The position numbers and the translations under genes are program-made. Below the pieces are notes generated by a model. The model worked only from the letters and a program-made list of their open reading frames with translations. It did no database searches and was not told the origin of the DNA. A stretch of DNA of 44,918 nucleotides from DATLYH01 sp035575035 (GTDB lineage: Bacteria > Planctomycetota > Planctomycetia > Gemmatales > Gemmataceae), in NCBI GenBank assembly GCA_035575035.1, contig DATLYH010000299.1:1-44918 (forward strand), read 5' to 3'. Shown here one piece after another: positions 7,493 through 15,525 of the stretch (the stretch's first letter is position 1; each line of letters opens with the position of its first letter).

Positions 7493-8332
7493 TTACAGCC
7501 AGAGCTTGACCCGATCGCGCAGGATCGGCGGCAGCCTGGCCGTTACCAGCCGCCGGGCCTCCTCGGGATGGTAGCGCGTGCTGAAATGGGCGCAAATGAT
7601 CAGCTCGTTCTGAAAACGGTCGGCCCGCTCCAGGAAATCGTCCAGGTGCATGTGGCCGAACTTGTGGATCTTTTCGCGGCGGTGGCCCGGCCGGATAAAA
7701 CTTAGCTCGGTGATCAGCACCTTGGCTTGATAGACCGGCGGGTAGCTGTCCAGTCCGGCGGGGCTGGTGTCGCCGGTATAGGCCAGCAACGGCGTCCGCA
7801 CCTCGCGCGTCACGGCCACGCCCGAGAGGCGCAGGTCGCGGATGCGCTCGCCCGGCAGGCCGTGGTACTCTTCCTTCAGTTTGAAGCGCCGGTCCCAGAC
7901 CAGGTAGCCGACCGACACGATGGTGTGAGTGGTGGCAAAGACGGTGATCACATGGTCGCGGGACAGCTCGATCTCGTCGCCCGGCTTGACCCCTTTCAGT
8001 TGGCAGAGCATCCGTCCCCGGTCGAGCCGCTGCACGACCAGCAACAGCCGACGCACGTCCTCGACCGCCTCGGCCGGCAGGTAAATCGTCGGCGGCTCCA
8101 TGCGCATCATGCGCCGGCGAGCAACGTAGACCGGCAAGGCGGCCACATGGTCAAGGTGAGTGTGGGTCACCAGCCAGGTCGGTGTTCCCATGAAGTCCCA
8201 CGGCTGAGCCCCCAGGTCGAAACCGATCTTCAGCTCCGGGATGCGCCAGTAGGTCTGGACGGCCGCTCGCGAGTAACCCTCGATGGTCAGGCCGGCGTGC
8301 CGGCATGTCAGGATGGGAGCGTTCTCGACCAT
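7493..8332 (-). CDS. Metallo-beta-lactamase fold protein, tRNase Z-like
   Basis: 279 residues. The metal-binding signature THTHLDH (HxHxDH) is at about 57-63, with YTGDTSPAGLD supplying the second Asp and CAHFSTRY the late His. The motifs ITELSFI and HKFGHMHLDDF, and the order of elements, match short-form RNase Z (tRNA 3' processing endonuclease) better than hydrolases or lactamases, although the first half lacks the most typical RNase Z N-terminus. It could be a plant-type tRNase Z or another phosphodiesterase of the fold. The start at 8332 has no clear Shine-Dalgarno site. It is divergent from the tRNA-Arg gene. Confidence 0.8.
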   Translation of the reverse strand: MVENAPILTCRHAGLTIEGYSRAAVQTYWRIPELKIGFDLGAQPWDFMGTPTWLVTHTHLDHVAALPVYVARRRMMRMEPPTIYLPAEAVEDVRRLLLVVQRLDRGRMLCQLKGVKPGDEIELSRDHVITVFATTHTIVSVGYLVWDRRFKLKEEYHGLPGERIRDLRLSGVAVTREVRTPLLAYTGDTSPAGLDSYPPVYQAKVLITELSFIRPGHRREKIHKFGHMHLDDFLERADRFQNELIICAHFSTRYHPEEARRLVTARLPPILRDRVKLWL

Positions 8333-8523
8333 GATTGGCGCTCACTGGACCCTCAGTTGGGACGGTTGCCGCCTCAGACGGCTCCTTGCCACTATAGCAA
8401 GGGAAGACACAAAACCAAGGTGCCGGGTTCCAGGGCGGCCCGAGCCGAGGCACCCCCTGGAGCGCTTGGAAAGGGTGGAAGTCTACCAGCCGGGTTTGCG
8501 GTGGTTTGATCCGCGAAGATGGG

Positions 8524-8551
8524 TTGAACCTTTACCGTGGTCAGCTAGAAT
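8524..8551 (+). promoter_or_regulatory. Candidate promoter for tRNA-Arg
   Basis: TTGAAC (8524-8529) and TAGAAT (8546-8551) with a 16-base spacer, about 65 bases upstream of the tRNA. Consensus match only. Confidence 0.4.
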
Positions 8552-8622
8552 ATGCGGGTGAGGGATGCCGCAACCCGGCAAAGGGGCGGCCCCGCGGAAC
8601 TTCCGGCCGTGCTAATCTAGCT

Positions 8623-8696
8623 GTCCCCGTAGCTCAATTGGATAGAGCGGCAGCCTCCGGAGCTGCAGGCTACAGGTTCGAGTCCTGTCGGGGATA
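8623..8696 (+). tRNA. tRNA-Arg (anticodon CCG)
   Basis: The cloverleaf was folded by eye. Acceptor GTCCCCG/CGGGGAT (one G-U), D stem GCTC/GAGC, anticodon stem GCAGC/GCTGC with loop CTCCGGA (anticodon CCG at 8657-8659), variable AGGCT, T stem ACAGG/CCTGT with loop TTCGAGT, discriminator A. CCA is not encoded. It reads the codon CGG. Confidence 0.95.
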
Positions 8697-8700
8697 CCTG

Positions 8701-8731
8701 AAGGGCACTTGTGGAAACCACAAGTGCCTTT
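8701..8731 (+). terminator. Strong hairpin directly after tRNA-Arg
   Basis: GGCACTTGTGG (8704-8714), loop AAA, CCACAAGTGCC (8718-8728); the stem extends to 14 pairs with flanking AAG/TTT. It starts five bases after the tRNA end. The following TTTCTACTT is a poor T-tract. It is a likely terminator or 3' processing signal. Confidence 0.6.
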
Positions 8732-9226
8732 CTACTTGGGGCATGGTTTCAACTTATGCCCGGCCGGGACGCCGCCGACCCATTCGCCGCGCCTGCCAAC
8801 CCCTCGGGGAGGCCGACCGGTGGCTGCGACCGCACAGACGCTCCGCACCGCACCACCGCACGATTCGAGCCCGCCCCGCTGCCGTCCCCACCGATCCCAC
8901 TGGTTCGGCCGCGCCGCCGGCTTGTCCCCAAGCCGTCTCGCGGGCCGCAGCTAGCGGCCGGGTCACGGATTGCTGGGAAGACTTGGGGAAAGTTCACGGC
9001 GCGGCCCGGTTGGTACTGCCTTGTACTTGCAGCCAAAGAGCGGAAGCAATCACGCCTCTCTTCATACGGCGCTCCCGATGGTTCCTCACGCCTGCGGGTC
9101 GAAATTCCTGCTGGCAGCCCCATTCGCGGCTTGGTATGCTACTACCACCTGCCCGAAGCGGACGCCTGGCCGGTCCCCTTGGTTCGGCAGGCAGTGTTCC
9201 GGCCTTCCCTACCTCTGGGTTCTGCA
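8732..9226. other. Non-coding stretch before the cytochrome/DUF1553 gene
   Basis: I see no supported gene. The downstream frame is open back to 8711, but those 172 codons give a Pro/Arg/Ala-rich composition without family similarity, and a signal peptide begins cleanly at 9227. A weak promoter-like pair, CTGGCA (9111-9116) and TATGCT (9135-9140) with an 18-base spacer, may serve the gene. Confidence 0.5.
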
Positions 9227-11716
9227 ATGAAGCGGATGATCTTCCTCCCGATTCTCCTGATCCTGGTGGCGGGGCCGTCGGCTGCCGAGGAGCCTCGGCC
9301 GACGCCCGAGCAGGTGCAGTTCTTCGAGGCCAAGGTGCGGCCGCTGCTGTTCAATCATTGCCAGCGTTGCCACGGCCCCGAGAAACAAAGCAGCGGCCTA
9401 CGGCTTGACTCGGCGGCGGCCGTGCGCAAGGGGGGCGACTCCGGCCCAGTCCTTGTGCCGGGCAAACCGGAGGAGAGTCGGCTGATCAGGGCCGTGCGCC
9501 GCCGTGACGAAACCCTTCAGATGCCGCCCAAGGAGCCGCTCAAGCCGGAGGAGGTCGCCATCCTGACCGAGTGGGTCCGGATGGGCGCTCCCTGGCCGGA
9601 AGCGCCGGCATCCACGGCCACACGGCCGGACATCGATACGGCCCGCCGGAATCATTGGTCATTCCGGCCGCTGGCCGAGGTCCGCATCCCGGAGGTACGG
9701 GACGTGGCCTGGCCGCTCAACGAAGTCGATCGCTTCATCCTGGCCCAACTCGAAGCGCAGGGGTTAACGCCGGTCGAACCGGCCGACAAGCGCACCCTCA
9801 TTCGCCGTGTCACCTTTGACCTGATCGGCCTGCCGCCGACCCCGGAGGAGATCGCCGCTTTTGAGGCCGATTCCTCCCCCGACGCCTTCGCCCGGGTGGT
9901 GGACCGGCTGCTGGCCAGCCCGCACTACGGCGAGCGCTGGGGCCGGCACTGGCTCGACGTTGTCCGTTACGCCGACACGGCTGGCGACAACTCCGACTAC
10001 CCGGTGCCGCAGCTTTACAAGTATCGCAACTGGGTTATTCAGGCGTTCAACCAGGACAAGCCATATGATCAGTTCCTTCGTGAACAGATCGCTGGCGATC
10101 TGCTGCCGGCCCGCGACGACCAGGACCGATACGACAAGCTCATCGCCACCGGCTACCTGGCCAATTCGCGCCGCTTCGGCTCTTACGAGGATGCCCGCTA
10201 CCAGTGGTACCTGACCTACGAGGATACCATCGATAATCTGGGCCGTACCATCCTGGGTCTGACGATCAGCTGCGCCCGCTGCCACGACCACAAGTTCGAT
10301 CCGATCACGACCGAGGATTACTATGCCTTGTATGGCTTCTTCCAGAGCACGCGCTACCCCTGGCCGGGGACCGAACTTTCCAAGGCGCCGTATGACCTGG
10401 TACCGCTGGTGCCCCCGGAGGTGTCCGAACCGGTAATGAAAGAGCGGCAAGCGAAGCTGGCGGTCTTCGACGCCGAGATCCAACAGTTGGAGAAGGCAAA
10501 GGCCGCTGTTGCCAAGGCGGTCAAGGAGGCTGAGGCGGCCCTGCCCTCTTTCTCCGAGGAAAGCGACGGTAAGGAAGAGGGCGAGCGCCGGCTCGCCGAA
10601 GCCCGCCAACAATTCGAGGAACTCACCAAGGCAGTGCAGGCCGCCAAGATCCGGCGCGAGCGCTTCGCCAAGACTCCCTTGCCGTTCGAGACGGCCTATG
10701 CGGTGGCCGAGGGGACCCGCTGGGTCGGCAATGCGCGGATCCAGATCAAGGGCGATCCGGGGCGGCTCGGTCCCGAGGTACCGCGGCGCTTCCTGACGGT
10801 GCTGGGCGGCCAGGTGCTGCCGGCGGGCGTCAAGGGAAGCGGACGGCTGGAGCTGGCCGGCTGGCTGACCGACCCGCACAACCCGCTGACGGCGCGGGTG
10901 ATGGTCAACCGCATCTGGCAGTACCACTTCGGCCGGGGGATCGTCGCCACGCCCAGCGACTTCGGCGTCCGTGGCGAGAAACCAACCCACCCTGAGCTGC
11001 TCGATTGGCTGGCCCGGCGCTTTATCGACAGCGGCTGGTCGATCAAGGCGATGCACCGGTTGATCGTACTATCACGGACGTATCAGCTCTCCAGTCGAGA
11101 CCATCCGGCCAACGCGATGGCGGACCCTGGCAACACTCTGCGGTGGCGCTATAACCGCCACCGTCTCGACGCCGAGTCGATCCGCGACGCGATGCTGGCG
11201 GTCAGCGGCGGGCTGGACCGGTCGCCCGGCGGCCCGCACCCCTTCCCCAACCAGACGACCTGGGACTTTACCCAGCACAAGCCGTTCAAGGCCGTTTACG
11301 AGACGAACCGCCGCAGCGTCTACCTGATGACGCAGCGCATCCAGCGCCATCCGTACCTGGCTCTGTTCGACGGCCCGGACACCAACGCCAGCACGGCGGT
11401 GCGGCTGACAAGCACCACGCCGCTGCAAGCGCTGTTTCTGTTCAATGACCCGTTTGTCCACGAGCAGGCGCGGAAGTTCGCCGCCCGTCTGCTGGCCGAG
11501 TACCCGGAGGACACCGGGCGGATTGAGCGGGCGTATCTGCTGGCGTTCGGCCGCCCGGCCACCGCTGCGGAGCATGCCGCCGGGAAGAGCTATCTGGCCC
11601 GGGTCCGCGCGAAGCTGGCTTCCACCGGCGTCGTGGGAGAGGAGCAGACGGCCGCGGCGTGGGAGAGCTATGTGCGGGCGATCCTGATGGCGAACGAGTT
11701 CGTGTATGTGAATTGA
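9227..11716 (+). CDS. Planctomycete cytochrome protein, PSCyt1-DUF1549-DUF1553
   Basis: 829 residues. Order: a signal peptide (MKRMIFLPILLILVAGPSAA); a cytochrome c-like PSCyt1 domain with CQRCHG at about 44; DUF1549 from about 165 (FILAQLEAQGL, LIGLPPTPEEI, HYGERWGRHWLDVVRYADT); a second CxxCH (CARCHDHKFDPI) near 348; a coiled-coil segment around 405-485; and DUF1553 from about 545 (LTARVMVNRIWQYHFGRGIV, SDFGVRGEKPTHPELLDWLA). Such proteins are exported, heme-binding and planctomycete-specific, usually encoded next to a DUF1501 gene; they are thought to act in degradation of polymers or redox chemistry, but this is unproven. Here the DUF1501 partner is displaced by a transposase gene. ATG at 9236 is an alternative start; no Shine-Dalgarno is evident. 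Confidence 0.9.
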   Translation: MKRMIFLPILLILVAGPSAAEEPRPTPEQVQFFEAKVRPLLFNHCQRCHGPEKQSSGLRLDSAAAVRKGGDSGPVLVPGKPEESRLIRAVRRRDETLQMPPKEPLKPEEVAILTEWVRMGAPWPEAPASTATRPDIDTARRNHWSFRPLAEVRIPEVRDVAWPLNEVDRFILAQLEAQGLTPVEPADKRTLIRRVTFDLIGLPPTPEEIAAFEADSSPDAFARVVDRLLASPHYGERWGRHWLDVVRYADTAGDNSDYPVPQLYKYRNWVIQAFNQDKPYDQFLREQIAGDLLPARDDQDRYDKLIATGYLANSRRFGSYEDARYQWYLTYEDTIDNLGRTILGLTISCARCHDHKFDPITTEDYYALYGFFQSTRYPWPGTELSKAPYDLVPLVPPEVSEPVMKERQAKLAVFDAEIQQLEKAKAAVAKAVKEAEAALPSFSEESDGKEEGERRLAEARQQFEELTKAVQAAKIRRERFAKTPLPFETAYAVAEGTRWVGNARIQIKGDPGRLGPEVPRRFLTVLGGQVLPAGVKGSGRLELAGWLTDPHNPLTARVMVNRIWQYHFGRGIVATPSDFGVRGEKPTHPELLDWLARRFIDSGWSIKAMHRLIVLSRTYQLSSRDHPANAMADPGNTLRWRYNRHRLDAESIRDAMLAVSGGLDRSPGGPHPFPNQTTWDFTQHKPFKAVYETNRRSVYLMTQRIQRHPYLALFDGPDTNASTAVRLTSTTPLQALFLFNDPFVHEQARKFAARLLAEYPEDTGRIERAYLLAFGRPATAAEHAAGKSYLARVRAKLASTGVVGEEQTAAAWESYVRAILMANEFVYVN

Positions 11717-11736
11717 GGCCCGGGTTTGTCTTGCCA

Positions 11737-11772
11737 CTTGCGGCTTAGCGGTCGGCCACGCTAAGCCGCAAG
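11737..11772. repeat. REP-like palindrome, left of the RAYT gene
   Basis: CTTGCGGCTTAGCG (11737-11750), 8-base loop, CGCTAAGCCGCAAG (11759-11772): a perfect 14-base inverted repeat, 20 bases after the DUF1553 stop and 17 before the transposase ATG. The same palindrome recurs on the other side of the transposase gene. Confidence 0.9.
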
Positions 11773-11789
11773 CAGCCGGGAGTTTCACC

Positions 11790-12446
11790 ATGGCCCAGCA
11801 ACCACTCGTCATCGCGCATCACCTCATTTGGACCGCCTACGGGTGGTGGCTGCCGAATGATCCGCGCGGGAGCGGTTCTCGTGAAATCCGCAAGGAGGCC
11901 ATTGCGGAATTAGGTCAACTCCACCAAGGGCGGAAGCGGCTCCAGCCAGCCGGGCGCGTCGTGCGCCAGTTCTACGAGCGAGCCGCCGCGCTACTCCAGC
12001 ACCCGTTGCTCCCCCTCGACGAGGCCGCTCGTGAGGAGGTCGGCCGGGCGTTCCGCCAAGTAATCGACGAACAACGTTATACGTGCTATGGGTGCGCGAT
12101 CATGCCTGACCATGTTCACATTCTGATCCGTAAGCATAAGCACCCGGCAGAAGACATGATCGACGTGCTCAAGGAAGTCAGCCGCTCACGGCTTATCGCC
12201 GCGGGGTACCGTCCCACGGACCATCCGGTCTGGACCGGGGGAGGCGGCTGGAAGGTCTTTCTCGATCACCCCGAAGAGGTCCGCCGGACGATCCGGTACA
12301 TCGAGAAAAACCCGCTCTCGGTGGGGCTAGGGGAGCAACGATGGCCTTTTGTGCAGGTGTATGACGGCTGGCCGTTACACCCGGGTCATAGTCCGAATTC
12401 CCCCTACGCCAAACGACTGCGCGAGCGAGGCCTTTATCCGTACTGA
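11790..12446 (+). CDS. REP-associated tyrosine transposase (RAYT, IS200-like Y1 fold)
   Basis: 218 residues. The HUH metal-binding motif is intact in CAIMPDHVHIL (His108, His110). The presumed nucleophile Tyr170 lies in IRYIEKNPLSVGL, the usual place in Y1 enzymes. The N-terminus HHLIWTAYGWWLPNDPRGS and the C-terminus GWPLHPGHSPNSPYAKRLR belong to a subgroup I associate with planctomycetes and related phyla. RAYTs cut and join single-stranded DNA at REP palindromes. The gene is bracketed by two copies of one palindrome (11737-11772 and 12464-12506), the arrangement expected of a RAYT with its own substrate. GGGAG precedes the ATG. It has no frameshift and looks functional. The base composition is like that of its neighbours, so it may be long resident. 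Confidence 0.88.
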   Translation: MAQQPLVIAHHLIWTAYGWWLPNDPRGSGSREIRKEAIAELGQLHQGRKRLQPAGRVVRQFYERAAALLQHPLLPLDEAAREEVGRAFRQVIDEQRYTCYGCAIMPDHVHILIRKHKHPAEDMIDVLKEVSRSRLIAAGYRPTDHPVWTGGGGWKVFLDHPEEVRRTIRYIEKNPLSVGLGEQRWPFVQVYDGWPLHPGHSPNSPYAKRLRERGLYPY

Positions 12447-12463
12447 ATCGCGCTCGCTGTATT

Positions 12464-12506
12464 GCCGCTTGCGGCTTAGCGACGCCAACGCTAAGCCACA
12501 AGCGGC
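12464..12506. repeat. REP-like palindrome, right of the RAYT gene
   Basis: GCCGCTTGCGGCTTAGCG (12464-12481), 7-base loop, CGCTAAGCCACAAGCGGC (12489-12506): an 18-base inverted repeat with one mismatch. It shares the core GCGGCTTAGCG...CGCTAAGCC with the left copy, in the same orientation judging by the loops. It ends 15 bases before the DUF1501 ATG. Confidence 0.9.
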
Positions 12507-12521
12507 ACTGAGGACACAACC

Positions 12522-13907
12522 ATGAACCACCATTACACCCGCCGCACGGTTCTTCGTTCGCTGATCGGTGGCTCCCTGCTGTTGCCTGGCATCCTGGCGC
12601 AGCTGTTCGCTGCCGAGGAAGGGCGCCGCTCCAGTGCCGACCCGCTCGCCCCGAAATTGCCGCACCACCCGCCCCGGGCCAAGCGGGTCATCCTCTTGCT
12701 GAGCAGCGGCGGCGTCTCCCACCTGGACACCTTCGACCCCAAACCCAAACTCTTCGCTGCCGACGGCAAGATGACCGGGGTCGGCGGCGGGCTTTCCAAC
12801 GTACTCCGGCCGCTTCTCCGGCCGCGCTGGCCATTCCGGCCGGGCGGTCGGTGCGGCACCCTGGTCAGTGACCTGTTCCCCCATATCCGCGAGTGCATGG
12901 ATGATATCTGTCTCATCCGCTCGATGAAGACCGATGACAATGAACACTTCCAGGCCACCCTTGCCCTGCACACCGGCTCGTTCTTCTTTGCCCGCCCCAG
13001 CCTTGGCTCCTGGGTCAGCTACGGCCTCGGCACGTTCAATCAGAACCTGCCGTCGTTCATCGTGATCGCACCGTATCTGCCCTATGCCGGCGGCCAGGTC
13101 TGGTCCAACGACTTCCTGCCCGCCTACCATCAGGGAACGCGAGTCGTGCCGGGACCGGAGCCGATCCCGAACCTGAAGCGGCGCACGCCTCCCGAGCTAC
13201 AGGAGATGGAGTTGGGGCTGGTCGAGGCCTTCAACCGCGAGCACCTGAAGCGCAACGGCCACGACGCCGAGTTGGCCGCCCGCATCCGCTCCTTCGAGAC
13301 CGCCTTCCAGATGCAGACCGAGGCCCCTGACGTTTTCGATCTTTCGCGCGAGACCGACGAAACGCTCCGCCTCTACGGGTTGCAGCGCGGCCAGACCGAC
13401 ACCTTCGCCTGGCAGTGCCTCGTCGCCCGCCGGCTGGCGGAGCGCGGCGTCCGCTTCATCGAACTGATTGACAGCGGCGCGTCCAACAACTGGGATTCGC
13501 ACCAGGACATGGCCGCCCACGAGCCCTTGGCCCGGAAGATTGACCAGCCGATCGCCGGGCTGCTGCGCGACCTGAAGCGGCGCGGCCTGCTCGACGACAC
13601 CCTGGTCATCTGGACGACCGAGTTCGGCCGCACCCCCGGTCAGGACGGGCCAAAAGGGCGCGGCCACCACGGAGCGTGTTTCTCCTCTTGGCTGGCTGGC
13701 GGCGGCGTCAAGGGGGGCATCGTTTACGGCCAGACCGACGACATCGGCGCGACCGTGGCAGAGAACAGGGTCCACGTCCACGACTTCCACGCCACCATCC
13801 TGCACCTGCTGGGGCTGGACCACGAACGGCTGACCTACCGCCACGCCGGCCGTGATTTCCGCCTCACCGATGTCCACGGCAACGTCGTCACGGACATCCT
13901 GGCGTGA
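12522..13907 (+). CDS. DUF1501 family exported protein
   Basis: 461 residues, full-length DUF1501. The N-terminus (MNHHYTRRTVLRSLIGGSLL) has a twin arginine and a hydrophobic stretch, suggesting Tat export. Signature segments: RVILLLSSGGVSHLDTFDPK, PGGRCGTLVSDLFPHIRECM, CLIRSMKTDDNEH, FAWQCLVARRLAERGVRFIE, LVIWTTEFGRTPGQDG, GRGHHGACFSSWLAGGGVKG, and a C-terminal FHATILHLLGLDHERLTYRH. It is the natural partner of the cytochrome/DUF1553 gene at 9227, and the pair is probably an operon split by the RAYT unit. GAGG precedes the ATG by about 8 bases, just past the right REP palindrome. Function is unknown; the fold is related to alkaline phosphatases and sulfatases. Confidence 0.9.
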   Translation: MNHHYTRRTVLRSLIGGSLLLPGILAQLFAAEEGRRSSADPLAPKLPHHPPRAKRVILLLSSGGVSHLDTFDPKPKLFAADGKMTGVGGGLSNVLRPLLRPRWPFRPGGRCGTLVSDLFPHIRECMDDICLIRSMKTDDNEHFQATLALHTGSFFFARPSLGSWVSYGLGTFNQNLPSFIVIAPYLPYAGGQVWSNDFLPAYHQGTRVVPGPEPIPNLKRRTPPELQEMELGLVEAFNREHLKRNGHDAELAARIRSFETAFQMQTEAPDVFDLSRETDETLRLYGLQRGQTDTFAWQCLVARRLAERGVRFIELIDSGASNNWDSHQDMAAHEPLARKIDQPIAGLLRDLKRRGLLDDTLVIWTTEFGRTPGQDGPKGRGHHGACFSSWLAGGGVKGGIVYGQTDDIGATVAENRVHVHDFHATILHLLGLDHERLTYRHAGRDFRLTDVHGNVVTDILA

Positions 13908-13953
13908 CCCCTGAATGCGCTCCGGCCGGCGCGGTAAGCTGGTGGGGCGCGGC

Positions 13954-15525
13954 TCACACCGGCAGAACGCGCATGTCCTGGCAGAGCTCGGCCACGCGCT
14001 GCTGGTTGCCAATCTCCTGCACGACCCGCTCTCGCATCCCCAGGAAGGCGGCAGCGCACCGCGGGTCGAATTGTTTGCCCGCCTGCTTCTCCAATTCGGC
14101 GAACGCTACCTCGGCCGCCATCCCCTTGCGGTAAGGGCGGTCCGAGGTCATGGCGTCGAAGGCGTCGGCCACGGCCACGATGCGGGCCAGAAGGGGGATA
14201 TTGTCGCCGGCCAACCCGTCCGGGTAGCCCTTGCCGTCCCAGCGCTCGTGGTGCGAGCGCGCGATCGGGATCACCGGGTGCAGGTCGGGCACCTGCTCCA
14301 GGATGCGGGCCCCCTTGGTCGTGTGCGACTTCATGATCTCGAACTCCTCCGGCGTCAGCCGGTCCGGCTTACGCAGGATGGCGTCGTCGATGCCGATCTT
14401 GCCGATGTCATGCAGCGGCGTGCCGATGCGCACCAACTCGATCTCGCTGGAGCGGAGGCCAAGCTCCTCGGCCAGCAGGACTGCGTAGCTGGTCACACGC
14501 TGGGTATGGCCGCCGGTGTATTCATCGCGCAGCTCGACGGCCTGAGCCAGGATGGTGATGGTGTTCAGGAACAGGTCGCGCTGTTTGTGCAGCAGCTGGG
14601 CGCACTCGATGCCGGCGGAGACATTGGCGGCCAAGGCGTCGGCCAGGCGAAGGTCATCCATGGTGAAGACCTTCTGCCAGGGACCGCGGTCCAGGTGGAG
14701 CACGCCGAGACGGCGGCGGGGAGTCCGCAGGAGCACGCACAGGACCGAGGCCATCGCCCCCTCGGCGATGCTCTGGGCCATGGCCAACTCGGGGTCGTCG
14801 GCGACGCTGTGGCACAGCACCGACTCGCCGCGGCTGAAGGAGCGCTGGGCGATGCTCTGGCTGAAGCAGTGACGCGTGCCCGGCTCGCTGCGGCCGGCGG
14901 CCAGAGCCCGGGCTGTGCCCCGCCCGGTGGCCAGCGCCCGCAGGCGCAGCGTGCCGTTGGCGTCGGCCAGGACGATGGCGCCGCGCTGGGCGTCGAGCAC
15001 CGCGACGGCATCGTTGAGAATCGACTGAAGCAGCTCCTCCTCGCTCTCCAGGTTGACCAGGTGCTGGCCGGCCCGCAACAGGGCCATCAGCTGGTCGCCG
15101 GGACGCGGGCAGGCATTGCTGTCAAAGGCGATCCCCTGGAGCGCCTCCTCCCACGAGGCGCGGGCCGTTGCCTCAACGCGGAGTTCCTCGCCGCCGCCAG
15201 ACCGGTCTTCCGGCGTGGCGACATCTTCGAGGATCTCCACCACCACCGCCACCTCGCCGAACTGGATCAGGTCGCGGGCACGGATGGGCCACTGACCGCT
15301 GCCCAGCCGGACGCCGTTGAGGTGCGTGCCGTTGGTGCTGCCCAGGTCGCGCACGCGCCAGCCCCGCTCGGTGTGGCGGATCTCGGCGTGGGTGCGGCTG
15401 ACCGAGGGGTCGGTGAGAACGATCTCCAGCGACTCCAGGCGGCCGACCCGCAGCAGGGCGGATGCCTCCCAGACTTTACCCTTCACGGACCCGTTGAGAC
15501 CGCGCAGGCGAATGCGCCGCTTCAC
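13954..15525 (-). CDS. FHA-GAF-HD-GYP signalling protein (probable c-di-GMP phosphodiesterase)
   Basis: 523 residues from a GTG at 15525, chosen because GGGAGGT lies a few bases upstream; the frame is open 134 codons further back, but that part is Arg/Pro-rich and unlike any domain. Order: FHA domain, about 20-100, with the phosphothreonine-binding pattern LRVGRLES, DPSVSRTHAEI and LGSTNGTHLNGVRL; GAF-like domain, about 160-310 (AQRGAIVLADANGTLRL, LGVLHLDRG); HD-GYP domain, about 325-520, with HTQRV, LHDIGKIGIDDAILRKP, SHHERWDGKGYPDGL and VADAFDAMTSDRPYRKGM all intact. It should hydrolyse cyclic-di-GMP, with input from a small ligand through GAF and from a Thr-phosphorylated partner through FHA. 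The Ser/Thr kinase at 28017 is one possible source of such partners. It is convergent with the DUF1501 gene. Confidence 0.9.
   Translation of the reverse strand: MKRRIRLRGLNGSVKGKVWEASALLRVGRLESLEIVLTDPSVSRTHAEIRHTERGWRVRDLGSTNGTHLNGVRLGSGQWPIRARDLIQFGEVAVVVEILEDVATPEDRSGGGEELRVEATARASWEEALQGIAFDSNACPRPGDQLMALLRAGQHLVNLESEEELLQSILNDAVAVLDAQRGAIVLADANGTLRLRALATGRGTARALAAGRSEPGTRHCFSQSIAQRSFSRGESVLCHSVADDPELAMAQSIAEGAMASVLCVLLRTPRRRLGVLHLDRGPWQKVFTMDDLRLADALAANVSAGIECAQLLHKQRDLFLNTITILAQAVELRDEYTGGHTQRVTSYAVLLAEELGLRSSEIELVRIGTPLHDIGKIGIDDAILRKPDRLTPEEFEIMKSHTTKGARILEQVPDLHPVIPIARSHHERWDGKGYPDGLAGDNIPLLARIVAVADAFDAMTSDRPYRKGMAAEVAFAELEKQAGKQFDPRCAAAFLGMRERVVQEIGNQQRVAELCQDMRVLPV

Noticed and set aside
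8711..9226. 172-codon N-terminal extension of the cytochrome/DUF1553 protein
   Set aside because: Pro/Arg-rich without domain; a clear signal peptide begins at 9227, and the extension would start within the hairpin after tRNA-Arg.
9764..11056. Open frame of 430 codons on the minus strand
   Set aside because: Shadow of the cytochrome/DUF1553 gene.
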